Shown here: positions 21,301 through 31,717 of the stretch, piece after piece
How the letters are laid out: every line of letters begins with the position of its first letter
Numbering within the stretch: the first letter of the stretch is position 1
DNA from: Lactarius indigo
Taxonomy: Eukaryota; Basidiomycota; Agaricomycetes; Russulales; Russulaceae
DNA: 64,000 bases
Assembly (NCBI GenBank): GCA_025766275.1
Contig: JAFKAC010000030.1
Location: 310,001-374,000, forward strand
Direction of reading: 5' to 3'
Made by a program: the position numbers and the translations under genes
Notes under the pieces: generated by a model
Told to the model about the DNA's origin: nothing
The model's database searches: none
What the model saw: only the letters and a program-made list of their open reading frames with translations

Positions 21301-22748
21301 TCTGGAGGCTTGAACCCCTTCCTGAAGGAAGGAAGGTGGTTAAGTGTAAATGGGTGTTTAAGAAGAAAGCAGATGGACGCTTTCGCGCTAGGCTAGTGGC
21401 AAAAGGGTTCACCCAACTAGAGGGGGTGGACTTTGACGAAACTTTCTCCCCAGTTGCCCGCTTTGAGTCCTTGCGACTCCTTCTCGCGTTGGCTACGCTT
21501 GAAGACTGGCATATTCACCAGATGGATGTCAAGTCGGCATTCCTTCATGGGGAACTGGAGGAAGAAATTTACATGGAGCAACCAGTCGGTTTCGTCACAG
21601 CTGGCTCCGAGCACCTTGTGTGCCGGCTACAGAAGGCCCTCTATGGCCTGAAACAAGCTTCCCGCGCATGGAATGTGCAGTTCCATGGGGTCTTAGTCGA
21701 CCTAGGCTTCACGCGGACGTACTCTGATGCAGGAGTATACGTGTATCATCTTCAAGAGGGGGGTGATACACTTTTCGTGATCTTATATGTAGATGACATC
21801 ACTATACTCGGAAGTTCCTTATCAAAGATCAATGATCTGAAGGCTTCTCTATCTAGCCGATATGAGATGACCGATCTGGGAGAGATTCAATCTTATCTCG
21901 GTGTTAACATCACCAGAGATCGTGGTAATCGCACCATGGAAATCAACCAGTCAGATTACATCTGCGATGTAGTGGAACGCTTTGGAATGTCTGATTCCAA
22001 TCCAGTATATACCCCTCTTCCCTCTGGCGCCGAGGCACACTTGATCAAGTACACAGATCAGGCCTCTACTTCTGAAATTAAGAAGTATCAACAGATTATC
22101 GGGTCTCTGCTATATGCGCAGATTGGAAGCAGACCTGATATTTCCTTCGCTGTTGCGCGCCTTAGCCAATTTGCTTCCAACCCCTCACCTCAGCATTTAC
22201 GCCTAGCCAAGTATGTCCTAGCCTATCTTAATAGCACCAAGGACTACTCACTACGCTATGCTGGAGGGAATGGCAATGGTGGTGAAGGCCTTCATGGCTA
22301 CTGCGACGCTTCCTGGGGAGATCAGGAAGAAAAGCACTCCACCTCAGGTTTTGTCTACCTGCTTGCGAATGGAGCCATCTCTTGGTGTACCAGAAAGCAA
22401 AAGACAATTGCGCAGTCTACCACTGAGGCAGAATACATGAGCCTCTCAGACGCCTCCAATCAGGCTCAGTGGTATGCCACCTTCCTTGGAGAACTGGGGT
22501 ATGAGGTATCCTCCCCCATTCCTCTGCACTGTGACAATAAGGGTGCTGTGGACTTAGCTCTCAACCCTGTCACTGGGAGACGCTCCAAACACATCCTGAT
22601 CAAGCACCATGTAGTCAGGGAATACGTAGAAAACAAGGTTATACACCTGATACGTACACCCACAGGGGAAATGGTTGCAGATGGACTCACTAAGTCACTG
22701 CCCAGAGAACCCTTTGAAAAAATGGTTGCTGATCTAGGAATAGTGTAA
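18345..22748 (+). CDS. gag-pol: copia Gag-Pol polyprotein
   Basis: A single open frame of 1,467 codons with the copia domain order. Gag region with zinc knuckle CHYCKKPGHKKPEC at about 252-265; aspartic protease DSGAS at 351; integrase with HQRMGH...CHGCELGKS and catalytic Asp542, Asp605 and Glu641 (35-residue spacing); a Pro-rich linker; reverse transcriptase YVDD at 1148-1151; RNase H near the end (GYCDASWGD, TTEAEYMS). No stops or frameshifts, and the LTRs are identical, so it may still be active although it carries gypsy-1 in its leader. Gag and Pol are not separated by any stop, so their ratio must be set some other way. Confidence 0.95.
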   Translation: MSFHLVFPPSVTLAKLDGTNWQTWSATFTSLMLMNGCSRHLTHGAPASVPQHPPLAAGAVGPTGPTDEGLAILALWAKQEEVITGLLFLSVTTEVLSGIHSSHIFPTVHDKFVELENLYGQVGSMATFNIWVGLANTKLQEGSPFLPQLQKMLDLRNTLVEQGMPVSDMQMSFILLDALPPSYSTIAGTILASGPPSNLQPQDLINRFINEESRLAGPVASYNKVAPVKKSSAPHAHEARPSGSSVSSDIICHYCKKPGHKKPECYKLKRDQENAKKGKAGQRAKAAQNTTVEVPDSLPANRLNSIPVPKSRLFTIVNGSGKIEEVHEVPQVSLYTMGTHSTQIASKWMMDSGASAHFTPHIEDYNTYTPHKGVEVLLGDNSLLRSVGTGTVTIHTNFGYDLKISNVLHLPNTHSRILSTPALTAKGAIVSFDATTFAIRYDGKTIAEGHKASGLYWLDGHHKVNAQATASASLDVWHQRMGHMSKEALQRYAPKSVKGLNIDETPEEEGPCHGCELGKSTRKPFPPSQKRAQESLELVHSDLVGPLQSNSIQGNKYFATFIDDFSKAAVVIPMKSKDEFTGAFLHYKAWAEKQQNKPIKTLHSDRGGEYVNNVLKDILLEEGIEHMLTMPYSPQQNGRAERFNRTIMEKGTSMLHHAGLSLGFWEQAVQTAVHIYNRTPTRSNEWKTPLELWDGTVPDVSYLRVFGCKAYYHVPEHNRRKLDPKSKEAVFVGYEPNSKGYKLWDRHSRCFVSSRDVTFDEATFPSLSDLTSHSNQPITSPVSGEPAKGAAVAGEIFFVVPSQPTPAVAPAAPQTPVFVLPPVQVPAVPIQQPSTPPNTSPNPADQTIYHTPPSQAPAPTTPRRPRTRSQRRPPVVTAPIPAPNFNRDISPPRETPRSPRNGLVTSPPRPRRGTRVRFTNPRYYTEENDEFVPGSSRLGMMDLLNAAEVPGYKDPQTFKQAMESDQAVDWLEACQYELDALDKLDVWRLEPLPEGRKVVKCKWVFKKKADGRFRARLVAKGFTQLEGVDFDETFSPVARFESLRLLLALATLEDWHIHQMDVKSAFLHGELEEEIYMEQPVGFVTAGSEHLVCRLQKALYGLKQASRAWNVQFHGVLVDLGFTRTYSDAGVYVYHLQEGGDTLFVILYVDDITILGSSLSKINDLKASLSSRYEMTDLGEIQSYLGVNITRDRGNRTMEINQSDYICDVVERFGMSDSNPVYTPLPSGAEAHLIKYTDQASTSEIKKYQQIIGSLLYAQIGSRPDISFAVARLSQFASNPSPQHLRLAKYVLAYLNSTKDYSLRYAGGNGNGGEGLHGYCDASWGDQEEKHSTSGFVYLLANGAISWCTRKQKTIAQSTTEAEYMSLSDASNQAQWYATFLGELGYEVSSPIPLHCDNKGAVDLALNPVTGRRSKHILIKHHVVREYVENKVIHLIRTPTGEMVADGLTKSLPREPFEKMVADLGIV

Positions 22749-23098
22749 GATGGGTTCTAGGACGTCGAACTATTGTGTATACTTGCAACAGACTTCCTAG
22801 TTTAATAGCTAAGAAAAACCCTTCTTAAAGAACTGAAGAAGTTGGACCTGTTCCATCTTATCTCCCAGCTCATGGCTCTTCAAAAAGTAGTTCTCTAGAA
22901 CTACATTATCCTCATAGAGCAGTGCATGAAGACCTCCAAAAAGTTGTCCTTTATCAGGACTTCTGCCTACACAGATTCTTCCTAACCAGAGAATCAAAAC
23001 ATTTCTCATAGTAACAGTTAAAGCAATAAAGTGTCCTGCCAAGGCACTTTCACTCAATGCTTGCACCACTCTTGTGGACTGTCTCTATCATGGAGGGA
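22749..23098 (+). other. copia 3' untranslated region and polypurine tract
   Basis: Non-coding stretch between the gag-pol stop and the 3' LTR. The last bases, about 23089-23098 (CATGGAGGGA), are the likely polypurine tract for plus-strand priming. Confidence 0.6.
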
Positions 23099-23640
23099 TG
23101 TTGAGACGCGACTGTTAAAGTCACATGTCTCGTGGGATCTGATTGAGTCAGCCCACATACTAAATACGGTATCTGTCCCTTATGGACTCATGGACACTCC
23201 GGACTCATACGGACCGCTTTTGTTTATCTTTATTGTTAGATCCATATATGGTTCTTATTGTTCTTTCTATTGTTAAGATACCGGTATTGTCTGCTTTAGG
23301 CAGCTATTGTTCTCTGCCATCCAATGGCATTTCTCCCTCTGGCGCACAGACCACCTGTATTGTGTTTGGGTCACCAGTGCGCACAGACCATTATTAGCTA
23401 AGCGTCCTGTATATAAGGACTGCTGTTTTCGCCTCTACACTTCAGAGTTCCCTTCACCTCTGAAGTGTAAGTTCCTCTCTCTTTACCTCTCTTATTACCT
23501 TTACTCATAGGCGTTGCTTCTTTATAGTAACTTGTCCTACTAGGTATGCAGTTGTAATAGAGTTCCCTTCACCTCTGAAGTTAACTTGTCCTACTAGCTG
23601 TCCAAGCTTATCTCTTGCTTGTTAGTTCTGCGCTTCAACA
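23099..23640 (+). repeat. copia 3' LTR
   Basis: 542 bp, identical to 9126-9667; followed by the target duplication GGGGA. Confidence 0.95.
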
Positions 23641-23645
23641 GGGGA

Positions 23646-24234
23646 AACGTTTCGTTGCAAGGCATAGAAATGAACTCTGCAGCTACTGGTCACATCCACT
23701 TGACCATTCTCGGGCTCGGGCAGGAAATCCCCATACAAAGAAGGCATTCTACGATTTACTGGAACAAGTGATCAAAGGAAACGAACACCCAATACCTGAC
23801 CATCTTATATATGCTACTGATGAAACTGGGTTTCAGGAGGGTATTGGGACCCGAGAACGTGTATATGGTGCCACAGGGAAAAAGGTTCAGCACCAGCAGC
23901 GCAGTGGTACTCGGGAGAACACCACAGCAATTGTAACCATCTGTGCAGATGGGTCGTCCCTTCCCCCTGCTATAATCTTCAAAGGCGAGGGTTATCAGGC
24001 AAGCTGGAAGCAAGAGAATCCCTTAAACGCATCGTGAGTTTCTCTATTTTATGAAAACAATTGGCTGACGCACTCCTTAGACTTGGGTACCAAAAAAAGG
24101 GATACACTGATGGCGAAATTGGTGTTGCGTGGATACAGCAATTTGATGAGATGACCCGTGAAAAAGCAAATGGACAGCGCCGATTGCTCCTTGTCGATGG
24201 CCATAATTCCCACTATACCTATGACTTCATCAAG
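23646..24234 (+). pseudogene. pogo transposase, part 2: first two catalytic residues
   Basis: Continues the transposase frame after copia. A 47-nt intron is proposed at 24034-24080 (GTGAGT ... TTAG), which restores the frame from QENPLNAS to LGYQKKGYTDG. In the reconstructed protein YATDETGF carries the first catalytic Asp (about residue 200) and LLLVDGHNSHYT the second (about 310), as in DDE_1 superfamily transposases. The frame is cut after codon 322 by gypsy-2 (target duplication TCAAG) and resumes at 39961. Confidence 0.9.
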
Positions 24235-24807
24235 TGTTACGATTTTCTCCAGACCCGTTCTTTCGCATGCTATTATTTCCTTCCCCACACTATACGAGTC
24301 CTGTACGATTACGCGGACTTTACAATTACCCGGTTCCTATCGCGCGCCCTACTTATCGATGCTCCCTTCTGATAAAGTTCAACATGTGCTAGTTTCCGTC
24401 GTGTTCCCACTCACGCACGACCCCGTGTGATCTATTCCTTATTCCCAGTATGATGTCCCTTTGTTCCCTTTATGTCTCATCCATTGTTCCAAGAACAATA
24501 GTGACGCCATCTGTTTGTAGTCGCCACACTAACCGTTTTCTATTTAAACCTAGTCCTATCTAGCTTGTACGGTAGACTAGACTTCTTGTGTAATACTACA
24601 CTCGAAACGCCCTTGTGCCTCCATCGTCTCATGAACCCTCTGCCTTCGTCAGACCTTCGAGTCTTGACCTTCCTCTACGATCCAAGTGACCATCGTCCTT
24701 GTGATCCTTGTGCATCACTCTGCTGAAGCCAGGCCTTGGAGCTTGTGCTACCGTTACTCGACTGACACAGTACAGGTCGTACGCAACGCCCCTGTAGTGG
24801 CGTTACA
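24235..24807 (+). repeat. Gypsy-2 5' LTR
   Basis: 573 bp. TATTTAAA at 24541 is followed 33 nt later by AGACTAGACTT (24574-24584), the reverse complement of the primer-binding site. Four differences from the 3' LTR, all at CpG sites. Confidence 0.93.
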
Positions 24808-24809
24808 TT

Positions 24810-24820
24810 AAGTCTAGTCT
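24810..24820 (+). promoter_or_regulatory. Gypsy-2 self-complementary primer-binding site
   Basis: AAGTCTAGTCT, two bases after the LTR, is the exact reverse complement of 24574-24584. Its sequence differs from that in gypsy-1 and gypsy-3 (AAGACCAAGAT), yet the complementarity and spacing are kept, which argues for a functional pairing. Confidence 0.7.
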
Positions 24821-24828
24821 CCTACACC

Positions 24829-26508
24829 GTGGCTCTCACCAGCCGAAGTCGAACCAAGTTTGTCCAGGAGTACCTGGAACGACACGCCGACGACGACCTC
24901 CGATCCTCGATCAAAGGAACGGCCACCTGGAGGAACACCCCTCACGACACAGGCTACTACGTCTTCAACCCTGACAAAAACACCTACGAACCCATCGAAT
25001 ATATTGAAGATCAGCACGTCTGGGCCTACGTTGCCTATTCAGACAAAAAGAACTCCTGGTATTCAATCAAGCCAGTACCCACATCCCTTGGGCTCGGACC
25101 AGGAAAAGCCCGAATACAAGGCATCGACGTCGACTCTGACGTCGCAGAACCAGACTCAGATAGTGAAAACCCAGACCCCACTCTCACACCTACCATCACC
25201 AGAACAGTCGACTTCGCTTCGTATGCCGACATGTCCACCACACAATCCCAACTCGCAACCACCCTCACCCAGTCAGGAAGCGGCCAACCCAGTGGAGGAA
25301 CGTCCTCCTCTGCAGCTGCTCCAAGTGGTGGAGGACATCCTGTGGGAGGAAGTGTGCCGGCAGGCGGAAGCAGCCCTCCGGGAGGCTCAGGAGGCCATCA
25401 TGGAGGCGGTGCGCCTGGAGGTGGAGGCGGTGCGCCTGGAGGTGGAGGCGGTGCACCTGGAGGCGGAGGCGGCACGCCTGGAGGTGGAGGCGCAGCTGCA
25501 GGAGGAGGAGCAGCCCCAGGACTCCTCAACGGAAGACTCGGGGGAAACGCCCCGCCAGAGTTTACAGGAGATCGGGAATCAAGTCGAGCGTTTCTCAATG
25601 CCTTCTCCCTCTACCGAGGAATGAACCCCACCGTGCAACAACTGGTAGTCCCGTACTCCCGCGCAATGACTCTCCTCTCCTACATCCGAGGCCCCCTCGT
25701 AGACGATTGGGTCGAAGAACAAATACAGTGGCTTGTCGCCCAGCTAGTAGCAGGAGTGGCCCTGAACGAAGAAAACCTTTGGGACACTATTGAAGCACGA
25801 TTCATCCAGGCCTACACCGATACCACACAACAACAGAAGGCCCGACACTCCATTCAAACTCTCAGAATGGAAAAAGAAGACATTGATACGTATATTGCGA
25901 AGTTCTCAAATCTTGCCAACAAAGCAGGGTATAATAAAGATGAAGCCACTACGCTGGAGATCTTCCAGAAGGGACTCCCCAATGCCCTCGTCGTAAACGC
26001 AATCAAATTCCATCATCCGATCACATGGGACGATTGGAAAGCAGCCATAACACTGCAACAAGCCGAATACCTTCTTCTAAAGGATAAACTCACGAAAGGA
26101 GGAAACAATAAACGAGGAGGAGCGTCCCGCGACCAGTGGCTGTCGGCATTAAACAAAAACCAAGACCCCAATGCAATGGATGTCAGCCGCACAAGAGCAA
26201 GGGCCGCTTTAACAGACACCGAAAAACTGCAACTGCAGAAAGAAGGAAGATGCTTCCATTGTCGGGGCCAAGGGCATATTTCCCGCAACTGCCCTCAGAA
26301 GTCTGCCACTATCAAAACAACCGAAACCTCAACCTCTGCAGCCAATGCCCCTACAACCGCCACTATCTCCATGACCGCATCACGCCCCCTTTCAAATGAA
26401 GAACAGGCGGACGCCCAGGTAGCGGCATTATTCGCTCAAACCCCAGAAGTACGAGAATTAATGGTGGACAAACTATTTGGCCAAAAAAAGGATTTTCTGA
26501 ACGCTTAA
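24829..26508 (+). CDS. gag: Gypsy-2 Gag polyprotein
   Basis: About 559 residues. An N-terminal domain (LTSRSRTKFVQEYLERH) is followed by a Gly-rich repeated linker (about 25380-25510, GGGGGAP units), a Gag region (FLNAFSLYRGMN) and zinc knuckle CFHCRGQGHISRNC. As in the other gypsy elements the first in-frame ATG comes late (after about 135 codons), and GTG at 24829 in the context CACCGTGG is the likely start. The 3' end carries A AAA AAG (26484-26490); the pol frame is -1. Confidence 0.82.
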   Translation: MALTSRSRTKFVQEYLERHADDDLRSSIKGTATWRNTPHDTGYYVFNPDKNTYEPIEYIEDQHVWAYVAYSDKKNSWYSIKPVPTSLGLGPGKARIQGIDVDSDVAEPDSDSENPDPTLTPTITRTVDFASYADMSTTQSQLATTLTQSGSGQPSGGTSSSAAAPSGGGHPVGGSVPAGGSSPPGGSGGHHGGGAPGGGGGAPGGGGGAPGGGGGTPGGGGAAAGGGAAPGLLNGRLGGNAPPEFTGDRESSRAFLNAFSLYRGMNPTVQQLVVPYSRAMTLLSYIRGPLVDDWVEEQIQWLVAQLVAGVALNEENLWDTIEARFIQAYTDTTQQQKARHSIQTLRMEKEDIDTYIAKFSNLANKAGYNKDEATTLEIFQKGLPNALVVNAIKFHHPITWDDWKAAITLQQAEYLLLKDKLTKGGNNKRGGASRDQWLSALNKNQDPNAMDVSRTRARAALTDTEKLQLQKEGRCFHCRGQGHISRNCPQKSATIKTTETSTSAANAPTTATISMTASRPLSNEEQADAQVAALFAQTPEVRELMVDKLFGQKKDFLNA

Positions 26509-26543
26509 ACCCGGCGGCCTGGGCTAGAGCATTAAAACTTAGC

Positions 26544-29500
26544 ATGTACAATAGCAGATTCCGATCCATGCGAATTCCAGTTCTTTTCAAATCTGCTCAC
26601 GCGACGGCCAAACAAAACGTCCTCATCGACTCCAGTGCAACCGACAATTTCATAAGCGCAAACCTCCTGAAACGACTAAAAATAGCTTGGTTAGCCACCG
26701 AACGCCCCATCAAGATATGGAACGTAGATGGAACCCATAACCAAGGAGGGGAAATCACCTCCTTCACTGACCTCACGGTCAAAACGGGAGGGAGGACCCA
26801 ACATCTCAGATTTCTCATCACTGACCTAGGAAATGACGAAGTCATACTCGGATACCCTTGGTTCACAGCCTTCGAACCAAAGTTCCACTGGCGAGATGCC
26901 ACCCTCGATGAAGAATTCCAACCGGTAGTAATTACCAGCCTGAATTTGTCAGACGAAGCCATGCCTATGGAAGCTACCATTAAGGCATTGGAGACGTATC
27001 AACTTGACGAACTGGCCTGGGAACAACTGGAAGGAGAAGAAGCGCCATCCATCCGACTGCGGAAAACGACGACGGCATCGGAACTAGCGCAACAGGAAGC
27101 CACAAAAAAACCCCAGAAGACCTTCGAAGAGATGGTTCCAGCAGAATATAGAAGACATCAGAAGGTGTTCAGCGAAGAAGCCTCCCAGCGCTTTCCCCCC
27201 TCACGAACATGGGACCATGCCATTGACCTAATCCCAAACACCCCGGAAACCATGGACTGTAAGGTGTATCCCCTTACAGTTCCAGAAACCGAAAAGTTAT
27301 CCGAATTTATAACGGAGCATCTGGACAAGAGGTATATACAACCATCGAAGTCCCCTTACGCATCTCCGTTCTTCTTCATCAAAAAGAAGGACGGGAAGTT
27401 ACGCCCAGTACAAGACTACCGCCGACTCAATGAACTCACAGTAAAAAACCATTACCCACTCCCCCTAATTCCGGAACTTATCGACCGGATCCAGAAAGCG
27501 TGGCTCTACTCTAAACTTGACATACGATGGGGATATAACAACGTCCGAATTAAGCCAGGCAATGAGTGGAAAGCGGCGTTCAAGACCAATCAGGGACTAT
27601 ACGAGCCAAGAGTCATGTTCTTCGGACTCACCAACTCCCCCAGTACCTTCCAAACCATGATGGACACCATATTCTGAGAACTGGTACTCACCGGAGAAGT
27701 CATTGTTTACATGGATGATATCCTTATCGCAACGGCAGACGATCGCAACCACCACAGACAGGTATTGCACCGCGTTCTAGACCTCTGTAATGAACATGAT
27801 CTATACATCAAACCGGAAAAATGCGCGTTTGAAGTTTACGAAGTGGAATACCTAGGACTAATCATCGGACACGGCAAGCTGCGAATGGACCCGGTAAAGG
27901 TACAAGGAGTGCGAGACTGGAAGGCGCCAAAATCCCTAAAAGAAGTACGAGCCTTTTTGGGTTTCTGCAATTTCTACCGGCAGTTCATAAGGGGCTTCTC
28001 CACGATAGCAAGACCACTTCATGACCTCACAAAGAAGGACACACCTTGGGAATGGACAAATGTTAGACAACAAGCCTTTGACACTATCAAAGAGCAAATC
28101 AGCTCCGAACCGGTACTCCTATTCCCAGATTTAGACCAACCCTTTGAAATAGAAGTGGACGCTTCCAGCTATGCACTGGGAGCGGTATTGAACCAAAAGG
28201 GAGAAGACCGAAGAATGCACCCGGTTGCGTTCTACTCCGAATCACTAACGGAAGCAGAACGCAATTACGATATCTATGACAGAGAGCTGCTAGCCATCGT
28301 CAAAGCCCTGCGAACGTGGCGCACATACCTAATCGGTTCCCCCCACCTAATAACCATCCACACTGACCATGCCAACCTCCAATACTGGAAGGAACCAAGA
28401 AAAATCAGTAGGCGCGTGGCACGAGAATTCCAAGAGCTCTCGGAATACAATTTCGTACTCAAACACATCCCCAGCTCCAAAAATACCCAAGCAGACTCCC
28501 TATCACGACGCCCTGACTATGACGATGGAACAACAGATAACGACCACGTCACGGTGCTACCGGAAGAAATGTTCCTGAAAGTCACCCAGACATCCATGCA
28601 TGACATGGACATATGGACCCAAATCACTCAGAGCATGGAAGAGTCGGCAGTACTCCCATGGGTCGAACCCCATAACCTAAAGAAGCACGATGGACTATGG
28701 TGGAAGGACGAGGCCCTCGTTGTTGTGGGAAACAACGATCTTAAGCGGGGGGTGATCACCTTTTTCCACGACACTCCGAGCGCCGGACACCCAGGAATCA
28801 CCAACACTCTAGACCTCATACGACGCGACTTCTGGTGGCCGAACATGCGAAAAGACGTGGAAGCCTACGTCAAGGGATGTGCTACCTGCCAAAGCAACAA
28901 GATTAACCCTCACCGACAAAAACCACACTTATTCCCCATCACCACAGACCCATCAGCCGAACCCTTCGAAGTGGTAGCAATGGACTTCATAGTCAAACTT
29001 CCCATATCAAACGGATTCGATTCAATCCTCACTATTACCAATCACGACTGCTCAAAAGCATCAATATTCATTCCCTGTAATGAAACCATCACATCAGAAG
29101 GAGTGGCCAAACTCTATCTCCAACATGTGTACCCTCATTACGGCCTACCTAGAAGAATCATATCCGATCGAGACCCTAGATTCGCGTCCACTTTCATGAG
29201 ACAATTGTGTCACACTCTGGGAATACAACAAAACATATCATCGGCGTATCATCCCCAGACTGATGGCCAATCGGAACGCACCAATCAATGGCTAGAACAA
29301 TACTTACAACACTGGTGCAACGTAAGGCAAGACAACTGGGCGGAAGTCCTACCAATGGCACAGTTCGTGCATAACTCCTGGACAAACGCCACGACCAAAC
29401 ACTCCCCATTTTCACTCCTCATGGGATGGGAACCACGGACCACCTGGAATCCCAAACCATCGAGCTGCCCAGCTGTAGACCAATGATTGGAAGAACTGCT

Positions 29501-30038
29501 AGTACTCAGGCAACATGCCCAAGACAGCATCAAACACGTGCAACGCCTCATGATGCAACGAGGCAAAACGAGGTTCACACCTTATCAACAAGGAGACCAA
29601 GTATGGCTAGAAGGAACAAACCTCCGTACCTTCTATCCTACGAGTAAACTGGCCCCAAAGAGACACGGACCATTTAAAATCACGAAAGTTCTATCAGACG
29701 TTTCCTACGAACTCGAACTCCCCACTACGTGGAAGATCCACCCGGTATTCCATGCGAACCTTCTCACACCATATAAGGAGACGGAGATGTACGGCGCAAA
29801 CTTCATCCGACCTCCACCTGACCTTATCAATGGAGAAGAGGAGTATGAAGTGGAGCGCATCGAAGACGCCCAGGCACGAGGACGAGGGCGCAAACTCCAC
29901 TACCTAGTAAAGTGGAAAGGATTCCCATCAAGTGACAATACGTGGGAACCTGCAACTAACATGACTCATGCCGCCAATGCCATTAAGGACTACTATAGAC
30001 ACTACCCATCCGCCAAAGGGGCTGGACGAACCACATAA
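26544..30038 (+). pseudogene. pol: Gypsy-2 Pol with chromodomain, two nonsense codons
   Basis: The frame is open from upstream of 26544 except for TGA at 27675-27677 (between LDIRWGYNN and YMDD of the reverse transcriptase) and TGA at 29484-29486 (after the integrase). Both align with arginine in gypsy-1, so CGA to TGA changes are likely. Domains seen: protease, RT with YMDD (27705-27716), RNase H VDASSYALG, integrase zinc region and SDRDPRF/DGQSERTN, chromodomain with LVKWKGFP (about 29840-30000). The protease motif is DSSAT instead of DSGAT; loss of the conserved glycine should inactivate it. Pol ends in TAA at 30036, and ORF3 follows in the same frame. Confidence 0.9.
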
Positions 30039-30077
30039 AAGGAGCTCAACCACAGTAAAGAGTTCCCCAGCCCCGCA

Positions 30078-31197
30078 ATGTCCAACACACCAGTCTCCGA
30101 CACCACCCTCGTCCACGTCCTCAGTAACCCGCAACTTGAAACCGCCCTCGAACGAGGGATCGTTACCATCGACCTCTCAAGCATCCCCCGACTATCACCA
30201 CCACCGTCTCCCCAGTCCACTATGACCATCGACCCCATCCCCATAATACCTCGAACTCCAGAACGAGAACCTGGAGAACTTACCCCGTCGACGCCAGAAG
30301 AGGGACAATATTCCCCTACACCGCCCCCGCAACAGTCACACACTCCTCCACCCGAACCGCCCGCACCTTCGCCACCATCTTCCTCCCCCTCCACACCACC
30401 ACCACCACTCGAACCCTTTACCCCTGTCCACGTCCACACACCCATCGACTACAACCGACCTGACTCCCCTCCTGACGACACCAACGACCCCGGCGCCCCC
30501 TTCTTCCCAAACACACCAGGTACCCCAAAATTTTACCCCCTACAAATTCCACTACCTGATGGCGGATCCAATACTGCGAAGTACATCTACTATCGCAAAG
30601 GATTCACCGAGGTAGTCGGAACGATGGGTGCCGGACAACCACACTACGGGGAAACGGTCTATCTCTCGTCGCTTAGGCCCAACGTCTCAGCCCCCCCCTT
30701 CACAGCCGAGCAACTTCAGTTCTTCGATCCCCACGACATTCGCGCCTGTGCCTTAGACAAGACCCTCGTCGAGCTCAACTCTCCGCGCCTCACAGCTGAA
30801 GTCACTAGGGTGCGCACCGGACTCCTCGCTCTCAAAGCAATCGATGAAAAGTGCGAGAAACTAGAGGAAGACGCACGCAAATTACGGTCAGAGCGACTCA
30901 CGGTGGACCTAATGTTGGCTAGTACCAAGAGAAGGCTCCAGTATGCAGGGGCCCTCGCCACTATCGGCAACGAGTACGCGCGAATGACAGCACTACCAGC
31001 CCCACTCCGACACTCACGATATGCTATTCCCTTTTCTCCCCGACGTGGGGGACCGCTCGAGTTCCCTCGCCTCGCCGACAAACCCCACCGACGATGCTGC
31101 TATCACTGCGGAAGCCCTCACCACCTCGTACGCGACTGCCCCACCAGGCCACGACCGGCTTGCCGACATTGCCAAAGCCAAGAGCACCAGTCGTATC
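30078..31197 (+). pseudogene. Gypsy-2 ORF3, first part
   Basis: Starts 39 nt after the pol stop in the same frame. A long Pro/Ser/Thr-rich N-terminal half is followed by a region resembling the post-chromodomain extension of gypsy-1/-3 (SPRLTAEVTRVRTG aligned with DESLVAEVTRYRAA) and a zinc knuckle CYHCGSPHHLVRDC. A second knuckle begins CRHCQSQEHQSY and is cut by gypsy-3 (target duplication GTATC). Joined to 39005-39348 the frame is 487 codons plus stop, with no other interruption. Function unknown; nucleic-acid binding is likely from the knuckles. Confidence 0.75.
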
Positions 31198-31686
31198 TGT
31201 AACGCCGTCACGACGTTAGCTCGACTTGAGCTTCGTAGAGGCGGTAACAACTTAGCGGATACTCTGAAACACGAAGGTTCAGGCGTGACGAAGGTCTTGA
31301 AGACACGGAGGTCCAAGCGTAGACAATGGTGAACACTCGAAGGTGCACTACTTTAGAGAGGCGATGGAAGAGAGAGAACGATAGAAAGAGAAGCAAGTGA
31401 CGATTCAAGAAGACCAAGATGGCGTATCTTGGTCTTTACAAGACAGTTTAAATACAAGTCGAGCAGGCTTTCAAGCGCTGCTATGAGTCACGGTAAAGTA
31501 GCGTCCAATGTATCGCGTAAGTAGCTCGAACCCTAATACTACTACTACTAGTATTAGTGGCATAGTCCTCAGTCAGCAGTCAGCGCGCAATCTCCTATCG
31601 TACTCATAATCGCCTATCGTAAGTCCGCAACTAATCTACCTTACCGCCGTAGTTGCAACCGGTACAGTAAGGGTAGGAACGTAACA
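31198..31686 (-). repeat. Gypsy-3 3' LTR
   Basis: 489 bp, three differences from 38511-38999. Preceded by target duplication GTATC (31193-31197). Confidence 0.93.
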
Positions 31687-31717
31687 TCACCTCCTCTTCT
31701 AGCGTGAGACCCCTGGC

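Larger units (their letters stand above)
9126..23640 (+). mobile_element. Ty1/copia LTR retrotransposon with gypsy-1 nested in its leader
   Basis: Two 542-bp LTRs starting TGTTG and ending CAACA, identical by my comparison, flanked by the 5-bp target duplication GGGGA (9121-9125, 23641-23645). The internal region has a primer-binding site directly after the 5' LTR, a single gag-pol ORF (18345-22748) and a purine tract (GGAGGGA) before the 3' LTR. Without gypsy-1 the element is about 6.8 kb. It interrupts the pogo transposase between codons 141 and 143. All coding parts look intact; gypsy-1 sits in the untranslated leader. Confidence 0.95.

Noticed and set aside
24860..25624. 254-codon forward ORF overlapping gypsy-2 Gag with EAVRLEV-type repeats
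   Set aside because: The repeats come from the GGA-GGT-GGC minisatellite encoding the Gly-rich Gag linker read in another frame; no counterpart in gypsy-1 or gypsy-3.
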